Shown one piece after another: positions 1 through 11,500 of a stretch of DNA of 41,758 nt (position 1 is its first letter; each line of letters opens with the position of its first letter). Below the pieces are notes generated by a model. That model was given only the letters and a program-made list of their open reading frames with translations, was not told where the DNA came from and made no database searches. This DNA comes from Phycisphaerae bacterium. Lineage in GTDB: Bacteria > Planctomycetota > Phycisphaerae > UBA1845. The translations under genes were made by a program, and so were the position numbers. The DNA lies in assembly GCA_029260165.1 (NCBI GenBank), contig JAJDDT010000080.1, positions 1-41,758 on the forward strand, in the 5' to 3' direction.

Positions 1-360
1 GGCGGAACAGCCGCGGCACACGTCACGTCATCACCCGGCGACGCCAGACAGGCTCCAAACCCATCACACCGCTCAGCCGTGCAAAGGTCAGCCCCATCCT
101 CGCAGTCCGTTGTACTCGGCGCATCCGGCAGCGCATCGCAATTACCCGTCGCCGGATTGCAAAGCTCACCGCTCTCACAAGGCGGAACAGCCGCGGCACA
201 CGTCACGTCATCACCCGGCGACGCCAGACAGGCTCCAAACCCATCACACCGCTCAGCCGTGCAAAGGTCAGCCCCATCCTCGCAGTCCGTTGTACTCGGC
301 GCATCAGGTAGCGCATCGCACAATCCGGTGTTCTCGTTGCAGACCTCGCCACCTTCGCAA
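1..360. repeat. 180-bp in-frame tandem repeat
   Basis: Bases 1-125 and 181-305 are identical, a period of 180 bp or 60 codons. The rest of each unit (126-180 against 306-360) is clearly related but diverged. The repeat encodes Cys-rich units of the partial gene and continues past the left edge. Identity at synonymous positions points to recent duplication or gene conversion. Confidence 0.9.
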
Positions 361-1103
361 GGTGGATTGGTTGCCTGACAGATCACGTTCTCGCACAGCG
401 AAAGCACGAGATTGTCCAACCCGCCCGAACCCGCCATCACGATCAAGATCGAGGAGATGCTGTTCACGTTGAAACCGGGATCCGTCACGGCAGAGGTGGA
501 TGGCGAACCAGGATTCGGAGCAGCCTGTGGCAAACCGGAATTGAGAAACAAAGTACCAAAACCCGGCGCACCGGGCGTACCAATCTGACCCGTCCATTCG
601 TCAGGTACCGAAATCACACGTTGAAGACCACCCGTATCCGTGACCGTGATGGTCATCATGCCACCACCGTTGACATCGACCAGGTCAATCGAAACCGCTC
701 CCGGAGCAGCCGGTGCAACCGAAAAATCAAACAGAATCGATCCGCCCACCTGATCGTTGGGTACGTCAAAAAATCCCGGAACGGTTTGCGTCGGCGACGC
801 AGTGGCCTGGATGATGACGATGTTACCCGTGTTGACCAACAGATCGGCATCAGGACCACCCGTGTTAGGCCCCGGGTCCGTCGAGTCAAAAATCGCAGGA
901 CCCAACCCACCTGTTCCACTGATCGTAAAGATCGTGCCAAACTCCGGCGGCGACGAAAGATCCTGTCCGTCAGCCAACGGCGTGACAAGATCATCCTCGG
1001 TCGAAAAATCAAACGTCACCGCTGCGTGGACTTGAGCAACCCCAAACGCCACACCGCACGCGCCCAATACCACCAGCTTCCGCAGCTTCCGAAAATCAAC
1101 CAT
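1..1103 (-). CDS. Exported Cys-rich repeat protein, 3' part cut by the window edge
   Basis: 367 codons are open and the frame runs off the left edge without a stop. I start at the ATG at 1103, behind a purine-rich AAGGGAAAAGAG. Residues 1-28 are a signal peptide (basic VDFRKLRK, hydrophobic core, cleavage near VHA). Residues 29-236 form a Gly/Thr/Val-rich, almost Cys-free domain that I do not recognise; it could be a beta-sandwich. From residue 237 the protein is Cys-rich, with 60-residue units carrying pieces such as GELCNPATGNCD and DCEDGADLCTAERC. Two units share a perfectly identical 125-bp stretch. An exported, disulfide-stabilised surface or matrix protein is inferred; no enzymatic motif is visible. 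It lies in the same orientation as three other large Cys-rich secreted proteins. Confidence 0.8.
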   Translation of the reverse strand, partial: MVDFRKLRKLVVLGACGVAFGVAQVHAAVTFDFSTEDDLVTPLADGQDLSSPPEFGTIFTISGTGGLGPAIFDSTDPGPNTGGPDADLLVNTGNIVIIQATASPTQTVPGFFDVPNDQVGGSILFDFSVAPAAPGAVSIDLVDVNGGGMMTITVTDTGGLQRVISVPDEWTGQIGTPGAPGFGTLFLNSGLPQAAPNPGSPSTSAVTDPGFNVNSISSILIVMAGSGGLDNLVLSLCENVICQATNPPCEGGEVCNENTGLCDALPDAPSTTDCEDGADLCTAERCDGFGACLASPGDDVTCAAAVPPCESGELCNPATGNCDALPDAPSTTDCEDGADLCTAERCDGFGACLASPGDDVTCAAAVP

Positions 1104-1471
1104 AGCTCTTTTCCCTTCGCCCGACCGCCCGAATCCGGACGCGCCGACCCTGCAACCCGCGCCCACCACCAGATCCCGGACACGGAATCAAGCACGAACA
1201 CGGCACTACCAAGTCAAATCAAGCGATGTTTCAGAACAGGTAAAGACGCGCTCACACAACCATTGGAACACGAGGCAGCAGCCCGCCGGATACGTCTTCC
1301 TCCTCCGAAAATTCCGCTTCTCCAGTCGCCGAGGTTACGGCATTTGCCCCGGTTTTTCAAGACTCTTCAAACAAACCAAAGAAAAAACCAGAAAATAGAA
1401 GCGGCACTTCAACGCCCGAAGCAAAATCAACCGCGGCACAACGATCCGCCCATGCTTGCAATAATTAAGTG
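1104..1471. other. Intergenic region, 368 bp
   Basis: This lies between two minus-strand genes. It should hold the end of the transcript of the metalloprotease gene and the promoter of the left-edge gene. The only structure I see near the protease stop is a short hairpin, GAAG-tgccg-CTTC on the minus strand, followed by a T-rich stretch around 1375-1400. That is weak evidence for a terminator. No small gene is convincing here. Confidence 0.4.
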
Positions 1472-4400
1472 CTACTTCCTGCCCGCCGCCGAGTAAACCG
1501 TCACTGCAACAGGCATAACCTCCGAAACCGGGATCATCTCAATCGAGCTTCGCCACATCGAAATCCCGCCAGGTCGCGGAGAAACAATCAACTGTCCACG
1601 CGCGTCGTCGGGCAAATCGATTTCAAACGTGCCAAGATAAACCCGCCTGGTATCTGGTACTGAAGTCCGATAACCGACCGCCACCGCGCCAAGGCGATCA
1701 AGTTCGTCATCCACGAGCGGAACATACTCGCCGGAGGAAAAGACAAACTCCCCGGTCATCGTGTCAACCACCGGTGTGACGCCGAGCGCGACGCGTGCAT
1801 CCTTGCTCACGATCGCAAAATCAAGTGCCACTTCATATCCGGCCAGGCCGTCCACACCGTTCGCATGAACATCGACCCTGATGGTCTCACCCGATCGGGC
1901 GGATCGACGATCTGCGACAATCTCGATCACTGCCTCCGGGCTGTCACCGAAGAATCGAATCGGAGCTGAGAAGGTGACCGCGTCACCTGAAGCAGCCGCC
2001 GGCGCGGTGGGACAACCGCACGGATCGGTTCCACCGAATGCGTCAACGATGGCAAGAATATCGTCGGTCCCGATCGGAATTCCTGAAACGACACAACCGG
2101 CAATGTCCGCATTGGGGCATTGGCAGTAGTTTCCGAATGCCTGAACACCGCAAGAAATATCGCCCGTTGAAACAAAGCTGCCGAATGGCTGCTCAACGTC
2201 TCCATAGCGCGTCGCGAATTCCGAACATCCACCGCCACTGCAGGACTGATGCTGACAAACGTCCGAGCCTGCGGTCACACCGGGATCAAGCACGACGACG
2301 CACTCACAGTCCATCGTACACGCACAGGGATCAGCTCCGTCGCAGTTATCGCCACCCGAAAACGCGCCACCAAATGTATTGAAACAATCGAACGCCGTCG
2401 TAATCGAGCAACCCAAAGGTGGCTGGCCGTCGTCATCGAAACAGCATCGGCCGATCGGAATGGACAAACGGAGCCCATCAAAATTCAATGGGAGCATGTC
2501 ACCATTCAGTTCCGTCAGGACCATCGCACAGCCACTGTCTCTGAGGCAGGTTGGCTCGACGATGTACTGGCCGGATGCCGCGGATGGGACCTGGAATTCA
2601 AAATCGCCGAGATATCGCGGGGCTGGAAACGGAGGCGCGGAATTGGGGTCAAGCAACACCGACGCCACCCGGGGCAAAATCACACTGCATGTGTCAGGGG
2701 TGCCGTTCATATCGGTATCGATGCAATCGCTGTTGCCCACCGGGCAATCAGCAAACGTCGTACATGAGATGGCGTCATCACACTGGCCTGGGTCAATCGC
2801 AGGAAAAACGGAAAGCCCCGGATACGCGAAATCCAGACGCAGGGAATCGACACTGGATGAATCAGCCACATAGGAAATGTCCGGAGCCCCGACGTCACTG
2901 CTGCTCGAGGTACAATCCATGGCGACAGCGTAACTTGCGATTCGGGCAAAATCACTTTCAAGGAACGCTTCGACCACAATGGACGTCCCCCCGACAGCGA
3001 CCGCGTCAAATGGCTGACCCGGGGTGGCCAACAATGGATTGGTGCCTGCGGGGACAAAGAAGAGACGCGGCGTCTGTTCGCAGGTGTCGGCTGTATCGTT
3101 GCAAATAGCGAACGCGGGGTTGGTACACGGATCTCCCGACCCGACGCACAGACCCGCTGAACACGTCTCAACACCATTGCAAAACAGTCCGTCGTCGCAG
3201 GAGGCATTATCAAAAACGGAAAGGGTTGCGGGGTCGCTGAGCACATTCCCCTCGATGTTGGACACGCGACAGGTATAATCGCCGCTATCCGAAAACGAAG
3301 CGCTCGCGATGGTGAGAATCGGGTTCAGCTCACCTGCCAGAGGCACCGCGTCCTTGAACCACTGGTACGTAAGCGACGGCGTACCGACGGCCATCACCTC
3401 AATAGCGACCATTTCTCCGACGCAGGCACCGACGCTGGCCGGCTGACCAACAATTGTCGGTGGCACGTCCGTCGAAACCGAAACATCGTCCACATACCAG
3501 TCGTCATTGGTGCCGTCCACGTTTGTCCGAAACCGAAGTCGAAACCGACTGTGGAGCGCACCGGAAGGCAGCAGATGCGTGTGGAAGGTGAAACTCGTCT
3601 GATTGACACCATCGGAAATGACCTCGTTGAGTTCTATCCAGCGGCGTGTGGTTCCGACGACGGACCAGTAATCGACGATCAGGGACTCGCCCGATTCAAC
3701 GCCGATATGCTGGGTGAAATAGGAGACCGTCCCATCAGCCGCACCATTGAGGTTGATGAAATTGGTCCGGGCTTCGTTTTCCTGGAAATCTCCCGCCCCT
3801 GTAGCGTCAAGATTCATGGCGCGTGTTCCGCTCGGAGGATTGACCGAGGTCGTGCTGCCGAACACACCATCGACATACGTCCACCGATTGCTGTTCAACG
3901 CACTCGTCGGGAAGTCGTCGAAGAATGGAAGCGTCTCCGGAGGTGGAAGCGGAGACAAACAACCAAGACCCGATGCGAATCCCGATATTTGTGCCGACGC
4001 GCTCGGACCGAAGGTGAACGGGCTAAGCCCGGTACAACCCCCAAGACCGGAGCACATGATTCGACAACTCGCGGTCGCGTTGCAATGGCCTGCGCCAAAG
4101 CTGTGACCAAGCTCGTGCGCGGTGAGTGCGATGCGGTTGATCGTTGAAGCGGACCAGCGGGATTCGCTCAGACCGTAATGAAATCCATTGAAGCTTTGAC
4201 AGACCGAGGCGACCGCGGCGATGCCAATGGTTGGCGCGTCGATGTTGATTCCGGTGAACAGATGGGCAACGTCCCGACGAATACTGGACTCCGGTGATGT
4301 TCGCCATGTATCGCGAAACTGGTCAAGCAGGATGTCCGGGTCGCTCGATGTGTAGGGATCAACGACGTTGGTTCGAACAATAATGGTCGTGATTTCGTAG

Positions 4401-5245
4401 GTGATTCCGAGGACTTCGTAAGGGTTTGCGACAGCGCTCGTCAAGGCTGTGGTAAACCCGTTCATCACGCGTTCGACGTCGACAACGGTATTGGTGACAC
4501 TTGATCCGTTCAGCAGAAAGAACGAGTGGTCCGCATCGATACCGATATCGGTAACCTCAAGCCCCGTGCCTGCGGCTGATGGCTGGTTCGGATCGAAAAA
4601 CTGTCGGTCCCGCAGTGCGTGTTCGCTGACGCCGCACGATCCCGCCCTTGAGTTAAGCGCATCCGAGCCTCGGTGAACGAGGTATGCATCGGTGTCCGCT
4701 TCAGGAACAGCGTGGGAAATCGACTCGATGCCGTAGCTTTCAGTCCCGGTAAACACCACTGCGTTGAATTTTCCCTCAATCAGGGAGGCGCGCACCACGG
4801 CTGTCGGCATGTTGTCAATAAAACCCTGATAGGTGCTCACCGGAGGCGGATCGACCGAAACCAGTTGTCCGGATGCGTCGGCCTGGATCAGTACCTGGAA
4901 GTCGTTGCTGCGGATGGAATGCTTCTCGAGGCGAATGGTGACCGGCTGCTGCTCGATTTGGACAACCGTGCGAAACGAGTCAGGTCGACCAACCGGAACG
5001 GTCAGCCGCTGGAGTGTCGAATCCGCAACGTCGAAGTACGCGTTGGCAGCAGCCTTCCAGTCAGCGCGCTGGATCAATTCGACGGACAGGGATTCCGTGA
5101 GTGAGTCACCGGATGTTTCGTCGGCAACCCGATCGGCAGGAGACGACACCTCCCCGGCAAACGTTGTTCCGAAAGCGAGGACGAAAATCGCCACGAAGCT
5201 CCCTGTCCCAACCGATCTCAAACTGAACACCGTAGGCACTAGCAT
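1472..5245 (-). CDS. Secreted reprolysin-like (M12B-type) zinc metalloprotease, multidomain
   Basis: 1257 aa from the ATG at 5245, chosen because GGAGGT sits 7 nt upstream and a signal peptide follows (MLVPTVFSL... to TTFA, about 30 residues). The open frame extends 80 codons further upstream, but that part looks non-coding. Residues ~220-430 are a metzincin catalytic domain: zinc motif HELGHSFGAGH at 377-387 (E378 catalytic) and a Met-turn at M397 within CRIMCSG. Then come a MAM/jelly-roll-like domain (~440-590), an Ig-like domain (~595-677, with W629 and the YTC strand), a short Cys-rich unit (~682-722), a module starting FFVPAGT shared with the next gene (~728-930), a Cys-rich dockerin-like segment (~1012-1078) and a terminal beta domain ending in MWRSSIE plus 21 residues. 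A role in protein degradation outside the cytoplasm is inferred. Confidence 0.85.
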   Translation of the reverse strand: MLVPTVFSLRSVGTGSFVAIFVLAFGTTFAGEVSSPADRVADETSGDSLTESLSVELIQRADWKAAANAYFDVADSTLQRLTVPVGRPDSFRTVVQIEQQPVTIRLEKHSIRSNDFQVLIQADASGQLVSVDPPPVSTYQGFIDNMPTAVVRASLIEGKFNAVVFTGTESYGIESISHAVPEADTDAYLVHRGSDALNSRAGSCGVSEHALRDRQFFDPNQPSAAGTGLEVTDIGIDADHSFFLLNGSSVTNTVVDVERVMNGFTTALTSAVANPYEVLGITYEITTIIVRTNVVDPYTSSDPDILLDQFRDTWRTSPESSIRRDVAHLFTGINIDAPTIGIAAVASVCQSFNGFHYGLSESRWSASTINRIALTAHELGHSFGAGHCNATASCRIMCSGLGGCTGLSPFTFGPSASAQISGFASGLGCLSPLPPPETLPFFDDFPTSALNSNRWTYVDGVFGSTTSVNPPSGTRAMNLDATGAGDFQENEARTNFINLNGAADGTVSYFTQHIGVESGESLIVDYWSVVGTTRRWIELNEVISDGVNQTSFTFHTHLLPSGALHSRFRLRFRTNVDGTNDDWYVDDVSVSTDVPPTIVGQPASVGACVGEMVAIEVMAVGTPSLTYQWFKDAVPLAGELNPILTIASASFSDSGDYTCRVSNIEGNVLSDPATLSVFDNASCDDGLFCNGVETCSAGLCVGSGDPCTNPAFAICNDTADTCEQTPRLFFVPAGTNPLLATPGQPFDAVAVGGTSIVVEAFLESDFARIASYAVAMDCTSSSSDVGAPDISYVADSSSVDSLRLDFAYPGLSVFPAIDPGQCDDAISCTTFADCPVGNSDCIDTDMNGTPDTCSVILPRVASVLLDPNSAPPFPAPRYLGDFEFQVPSAASGQYIVEPTCLRDSGCAMVLTELNGDMLPLNFDGLRLSIPIGRCCFDDDGQPPLGCSITTAFDCFNTFGGAFSGGDNCDGADPCACTMDCECVVVLDPGVTAGSDVCQHQSCSGGGCSEFATRYGDVEQPFGSFVSTGDISCGVQAFGNYCQCPNADIAGCVVSGIPIGTDDILAIVDAFGGTDPCGCPTAPAAASGDAVTFSAPIRFFGDSPEAVIEIVADRRSARSGETIRVDVHANGVDGLAGYEVALDFAIVSKDARVALGVTPVVDTMTGEFVFSSGEYVPLVDDELDRLGAVAVGYRTSVPDTRRVYLGTFEIDLPDDARGQLIVSPRPGGISMWRSSIEMIPVSEVMPVAVTVYSAAGRK

Positions 5246-5589
5246 TTCGATACCTCCATGGCAGGATATTGAGAAGGTTTTCCCACCGTCATCAACATGT
5301 CGCAAACCCCGTCGACCGATTCGCACACACCATGCGTTATCGCGACCTGACGAACCCGCCCACCAGGCCCGTGACCACCACGAGCCTGCCGACGCGCCAT
5401 TCTGATGGCTGGTTCGACGAAAAACAAGAAAAACCGCCGGAACAATGAAGCAACGCTTCACGCCGGAAAAACGACGCCGTGGCAATCGCCGACTGGTTCG
5501 AGGCGACCGTCAGAAGAAAAGAGGCCGGCGGAGGTAAGGACACACCCCGCCAGCCTCGTCAAACCTAAATCATTACTACAACCATTCGT
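5246..5589. other. Intergenic region, 344 bp
   Basis: It separates the start of the metalloprotease gene from the stop of the 2193-aa gene. It holds the intrinsic terminator of the latter (5513-5557) and presumably the protease promoter. I could not pick a confident -35/-10 pair. An open frame covering 5246-5485 is continuous with the protease gene but lacks its coding character and sits upstream of the well-placed ribosome binding site. Confidence 0.5.
5513..5557 (-). terminator. Rho-independent terminator of the 2193-aa gene
   Basis: GAGGC-c-GGCGG (5521-5531) pairs with CCGCC-a-GCCTC (5547-5557), a 10-bp stem with one internal mismatch. Read on the minus strand it is followed by TTTTCTTCTG (5520-5511). 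It lies 33 nt beyond the stop codon. Confidence 0.75.
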
Positions 5590-8500
5590 CTACCGCGCGC
5601 CCAGGCGACGTTCGCCCTGAACGACGGTTATCACGACGGACTTGACCGGGTCAAGCGCGATCGACTCGATTGACGATTTCCACAAACCGGTCGCATCCAT
5701 GCGTACCGAGATAACGACCTGGCCACCGACACTCGGAGCCTCGAACTCAAAGGTGCCGAGGTAAGCCCGCTTGTTCGCGTTCACATCGGTTCCTGCATCC
5801 AGCGTGACGGCACCGAAGCGCCCCCCCTCGCTGTCCACCAACGGGATACTCTCGGACCCGGCAAACACATAGTCGCCATGTGCATCCTGTACACGCTGAC
5901 TCAGCAAGGTCAACCTCGTCGGCTCGGCAAGGCGATCGCGTCGCAATTGTTCGGCAGTCAACGACAGTTGGTACCCGGTCAACTGATTCACACCGGAAAC
6001 ATAGGCATCGACGAGAATCGTCTCACCGACTCCGACGTTTCGATTTCGCGGGACCAGGGTAATCACGCCGGGGTCGTCATCGGCGACGAATTTAACCGGA
6101 GCCTGGAAAACAATCGCCTCGTCCTGGGATGCGGCCACCGGACCACCCATGGGGATTTCGCAACCACAGGGATCGTCACCGCCGAATGCGTCGACGATCG
6201 CGAGGATGTCATCGGTTCCTATAGGGATGCCCGAAACGAGGCACCCGGCGATATCCGCATTCGGACAGTCACAGTAGTTACCGAAGGCGGTCACGGCGCA
6301 CAGAATATCGCTCGTCGCAACAAAACCGCCGAACGGCTCGGCTACGTCGCCATACCGCGTGACAAGCTCCTCGCAACCGCTCACCCCGCACGTCTGCTGC
6401 AGGCAGGTATTTGAACCGAGCGAAATACCTCCAATGAACGGGAACACACAATCGCAGTCTGTTTGACAGCCACATGGGTCCAGACCATCACAAGTACCAA
6501 TATTGAACGTTCCGCCCAAAGCAGCGCACTCGGTCAACGTCAACTCGAAACACTCAAGTTCGGGGTCTGCATCGTCCTGCAGGCAGCAACGCCCAACAGC
6601 GATACTCACAATCAGACCATCGCTCGTGAACGGCAGCGGCGCTGTCGAATTCTCAATCATCGTTGCAGAAAGCGCACATCCATCGTCAGGCGTACAGACA
6701 AAACCGATCGCGTACTGTCCACGTGCCGACGTCGGGAGATCGTATTGGACCGAACCAAGGTAACGCGGATCGGTGAACGCAACCTTTCCCGCAAAGGAGA
6801 CGCCAGCCACCCGGGCAGGGAACGTTGCACAGTGGTCCGGAACCTGATCGTTGTCGGTGTCGACGCAACTGGGGTGCTCTTCCGGACAATTAGCCGACGA
6901 TGAACACGGAATACTGGAATCACATTGCCCCTGGTCAACGGCCTGGAACGCATTGATGCCCGAGAAAATGTAATCCGTACGACCGGAATCGATATTCGTG
7001 GAACCGATCACCAACGAGGCACCGAGCGCACCCTCAGAACTCGCGTAGGAGCAACCGAAGCCGGCGTTGTAGGTTTCCAACGGCACCAACTGATTCTCCA
7101 GGAAGACCTCCACCGTCAAACGGTCACCCGCATTGACAACAATCTCCAGGTTTTCGCCCGGCGTCGTCACAGACGGATCCGTACCAGCCGGTACCAGGAA
7201 CATTCGCGAGGCGGACAGGCAGGCCGTCCCGGTCTCATCGCAAATATCGCCCGGATTGCACGGCAGCGCACCGCTTTGACACTGGCCGCTCACGTCGCAG
7301 AATTCCGCACCGTTGCAGAACACCAGGTCATTGCAGTCCCCGTTGTCGTTGCACAAACAGGCGTCGGCTCCTTCATCACAGGCCAGACCCGGACACGGAT
7401 CACTACCGGCAACACAAAGATCATTCACGCACGTCTCAACGCCGGTGCAGTAGGCACCGTCGTCGCAGTGCGTGTCCACAACGCAGTCGACACAGGCGTC
7501 TCTGGATTCGATACAGAACACCCCGGGGACGCAGGGCGATGTGCCGCTCTGACAGGCACCGAGATTGCAAATCTCAGCGCCGTTGCAAAACAGGCCGTCA
7601 TCGCAATCACCGTTATTCAGACAATCAACGCAGGTGTTGGCAATCTCGTCGCACAACTGGCCCGGGCATGGGTCCGCACCGGCGATACATGATTGACTGA
7701 CGCACGTCTCAGCCCCGTTGCAAAACTGGCTGTCGTCGCACTCCGGATTGCTCATGCAACCTTCGCAGTCATCGGGCACACCGTTGTATCCCACGTCCAC
7801 CTGCGTTCCTGCCTCCAGCTCGCACGCATCGGTCGCTCCGTCGGTATCGCAGTCGGCAAACGGACCCTGACACGCATCAAGGATTTCGTCAGGCCGACCC
7901 CGGCTGCCGCGCGGCGTCGGGAACTGCGAAAGGTAAGCTTCGATATTGGCAAAATCCTGCTGCGTGAATTGCGGGAACTGACCGCCGGGGTGTGTACCGT
8001 CGGCACCAATCTTGTTCCAGATGACCACACGCGATTTGCCCTGGATGTTCGGCCCCGTGCCACCACTGCCGTCAATGCTGTGGCAGAAGAGACAGTTGTT
8101 GGAGACAAACGTCGTCTCGCCGTCCATAATCACACCGACCGGTCCGCCCTCACAATCCACAGTGGGGTCGGCGACAATCTCGCAGCCATCGGGCGTACCG
8201 TTGGTGTTGCAGTCAGCACATTCCGGATCACCGGTGCAGTTCGCGATTTCATCGGCATCGGAGATACCATTGAAATCGCAATCAGACACCTCGATCAGGC
8301 AGTTTTCATCACAACCATCGCCCGGTACAATATTGTTGTCATCGCACTCCTCGCATCCCTCGAGGATGCCATTGCCACAGGCGGCACAAGGCGATCCGGA
8401 GTTTCCGATCGTGATCGTTCCAACCCCCTGACTGCCGTCGTTCCATCCGCCAACACGAATCAGGTAGCAGTTGCCCCCTGTCACGCTGATCTGCGGATAG

Positions 8501-11500
8501 GCCTGCCCGTTCGCATCACCATCACCGGTCGACGGAAGTTGAGAGCGAAAGCCCTGCGTTCCACAATGGTCATCGTTGCAACCCAGCAACGTATTCGAGT
8601 TTGTCGGACACACACAGCCATCGTAGACAACAAGATCCGTATCATAACCGGAATTGCATATATCCACCGAAAGGTTGCCGGAACAGGGAGCGGTGTATTG
8701 ATACCAGATGTCGTGATAGGTCTGACCATCGAACGCACACCCGGCACCTAGGTGAGACGGCCCGTCGGTCCCCATTCCGTTCGTATCGAAGGACCAGGAC
8801 CCCTCGCTGATCGGACCCGCATCCGCACAGAAATCCGCGGATTCGGTCGTGCATGTCGCACTGCAACCGTCGCCGGGGGCGTTGTTGCCGTCGTCGCATT
8901 GCTCGGTGTTGGATAGAATACCGTCACCACAGAAGCCGCAGTTCTCGTTGATACACGTCGAACTACACCCATCCCCCGAAAACGGATTCCCGTCGTCACA
9001 CGCCTCACCCGGTTCGAGCACGCCATTTCCACATTGTGGACCACAGGTATCACATTCGATCTTGAAAATATCACCACCGTGCGAGACAACGTACAGTTCC
9101 CCCTCACCGTCCTCACCGAATGACACAACGGACGTCATCGAACCGATGTCCGGAGTCAGCTCCAATGTGCGATCCGTCAATTCAGACACGACGCCCGATG
9201 TTGAATCATACCGAAACGTGCGAATGAAATTCCCGCACAAATCGGAGTAGAAATAGGTTCCCGACAATCCGGAGATAGCACAACCCCGATAGACGTGACC
9301 ACCCGTAATCGAGCAGACGCCCAGCACCGGGTGCGCAATTTCGTGAATCGGATCGATCAACGTCGGATTCGTGGCAACACATCCATACCCGTTGTTGTTG
9401 GTTGGTGTGGCGATCGAGCCTTCCTTGCAGTCCCAGCCATAGTTTCCACCACCTGCAAAACCAGCCGGCTCGAAATCGATCTCCTCGCGAGCGTCCTGTC
9501 CGACGTCACCGATATACATGTCGCCAAGAAGACGGTCGAAACTGAACCGCCAGGGATTACGCAATCCATACGCCCATATCTCATTGCCGAACGGATTGCC
9601 GACAGCAATGTAACCCGGTGGGTTGTCGACGTTCAGCCGCAACATCTTGCCGAGCAGCAATTCGTTGTCGGGCAGCACGCTGAGATTCTGTGAGCGATTC
9701 CCCGGATCGTCGAAACTGCCACCGTCGCCGGTTGCGACGTACAGAAATCCGTCAGGCCCGAAGTGCATCCCGCCGCCATTGTGATTCGAGAACGGCTGAC
9801 CGACTGTCAGCAGAATGTTCCCCGCCGGATTGGCGGTGTTGGCTGCGGCGCTCGCTGCTGAGTATTCCGCAATCACGGTGTCACCACCGGTGTTGGTGTA
9901 ATTCACATAGAACCGGGGATCAGCCTGAAAATTGGGATGGAACGCAAGACCGAGCAGACCCTGTTCGCCGCCGCCATTGGTCAGGGACGAAATATTGAGA
10001 TAGGCAACCGGATTCACCGTCTCGGTGACGAGATCAAGGATTTTGACCAGCCCACCCTGCTCAATGATGAACAACCTCCCCGTGTCGCCCGGAGGTGCGT
10101 AGACGCCGACCGGTGATGAAAGTCCAGCCGCGACCCGCCGGGCATGCATGGGATTCAGTGTGTCGCAATCGTCCGGACGTCCGTTGTTGTCGCAATCCGT
10201 CGCCAGGCCGCTCGCGATTTCGAGACTGTCCTCGATCCCGTTCAAATTGCAGTCTTGGGGCCCCACAGCCTGCGGACCCTGCGTCGCAACATTCATCGAT
10301 CCGCCGGTCTTGAAGAATCCGACGGTGGAGTTGATGTTTACAGGCGGCGAATTCGCATCGAATCGGAAATTGTACAGCGTCCCGAAACGAATCGCGTTGG
10401 CCTGCGTGTTCTGGGCAAAGGTTTCCGATTCCCAGGTCGCCGTTCCACCGTTGCTGGTAAACGTCCACGGCATGTTCGAGTATTGCTCCGAGGCCGCCAC
10501 TCCGGGGTCGTTGTGATTTCGCGGTGCGTGAAACTCGGCGTTGTTCACCACGACACCCGACGGAATCGGTATGCTGAACGCCTGAATCGACCGGTCCAGA
10601 TGCTCGTTGTACACAGCATACTCGTAGTGCCACGTCTGATTGCCGAGATCGGTCACCTTCCAGTACACAAACGCACGCCCATCCACCTGAAACGCCGGCT
10701 CGATCAATGTCGAGCCCGCGCCGGTCCAGGCCTGGACACCCGCCTGTTCGCGAACGGTCGCCCCAACGTTGCCAAACGAGAAACTGCCCGCGGCCGGCTC
10801 GGTAACCGATACCTCGCGGTAGGACACATTGTTGTTCATGTTCTGGTTCGCAAACGCCTGCGTGTCGTTGAATTCATGCGGTGTGATGTACTGCCCCTCG
10901 ATGAAATAACGCGCGCCGGCGTTCATCGACGGCATCAGATCGACATCCTGAACCTGACAGCGGTGCGCGATCCCATCGTGCGTGTGACCACCATGATTCC
11001 GGGAGGGGTAGTTGCCTCCGCATGGCGCGCCGCCCTGGTTTGATCCGCCAGTCATCACACCCGTGTACGGATTCACATGCGACCTCGCCCCCAGCCCGCA
11101 GTGACCACCGTTGCGACCTACATTGTACGGATCAGAACAACCCACACCGAGCTTGGTACCACCTGCGTTGGCATCAATGCAGCCAAACTGGCAAAAGTTC
11201 GCATTGATCGCGAAAAAGCCATGCTTCATCCAGCTCGCGCCAACCTGCTCGAACCGCTCGCTGCCATCCACTGTGTGCAAACGATAAAGATTCTGTGGGA
11301 TCACCGGGTGGTCAAGAAGAGGCAACTGAAACCAGTTGAAATCAACGTTTCCCTTGTTGCACGAGGTGGTTCCGACCGAAATTCCGACCGTACCCGACCC
11401 GGGCGTCCCTGTGCGACCCTGCTGCGCGGTGGCAGGCAGGTCACCAACGATGACGTCCGGTCCCGACGACGGGAATCCGCCGGCCGCCGTCGGCATCGTC

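Noticed and set aside
1-360. Tandem 180-bp repeat considered as CRISPR or satellite
   Set aside because: The units are in frame, encode regular Cys-rich protein and have no spacers.
621-1496. 291-codon plus-strand frame at the left end
   Set aside because: It is antisense to the partial Cys-rich gene and its upstream region, with Arg-rich low-complexity content typical of a shadow frame.
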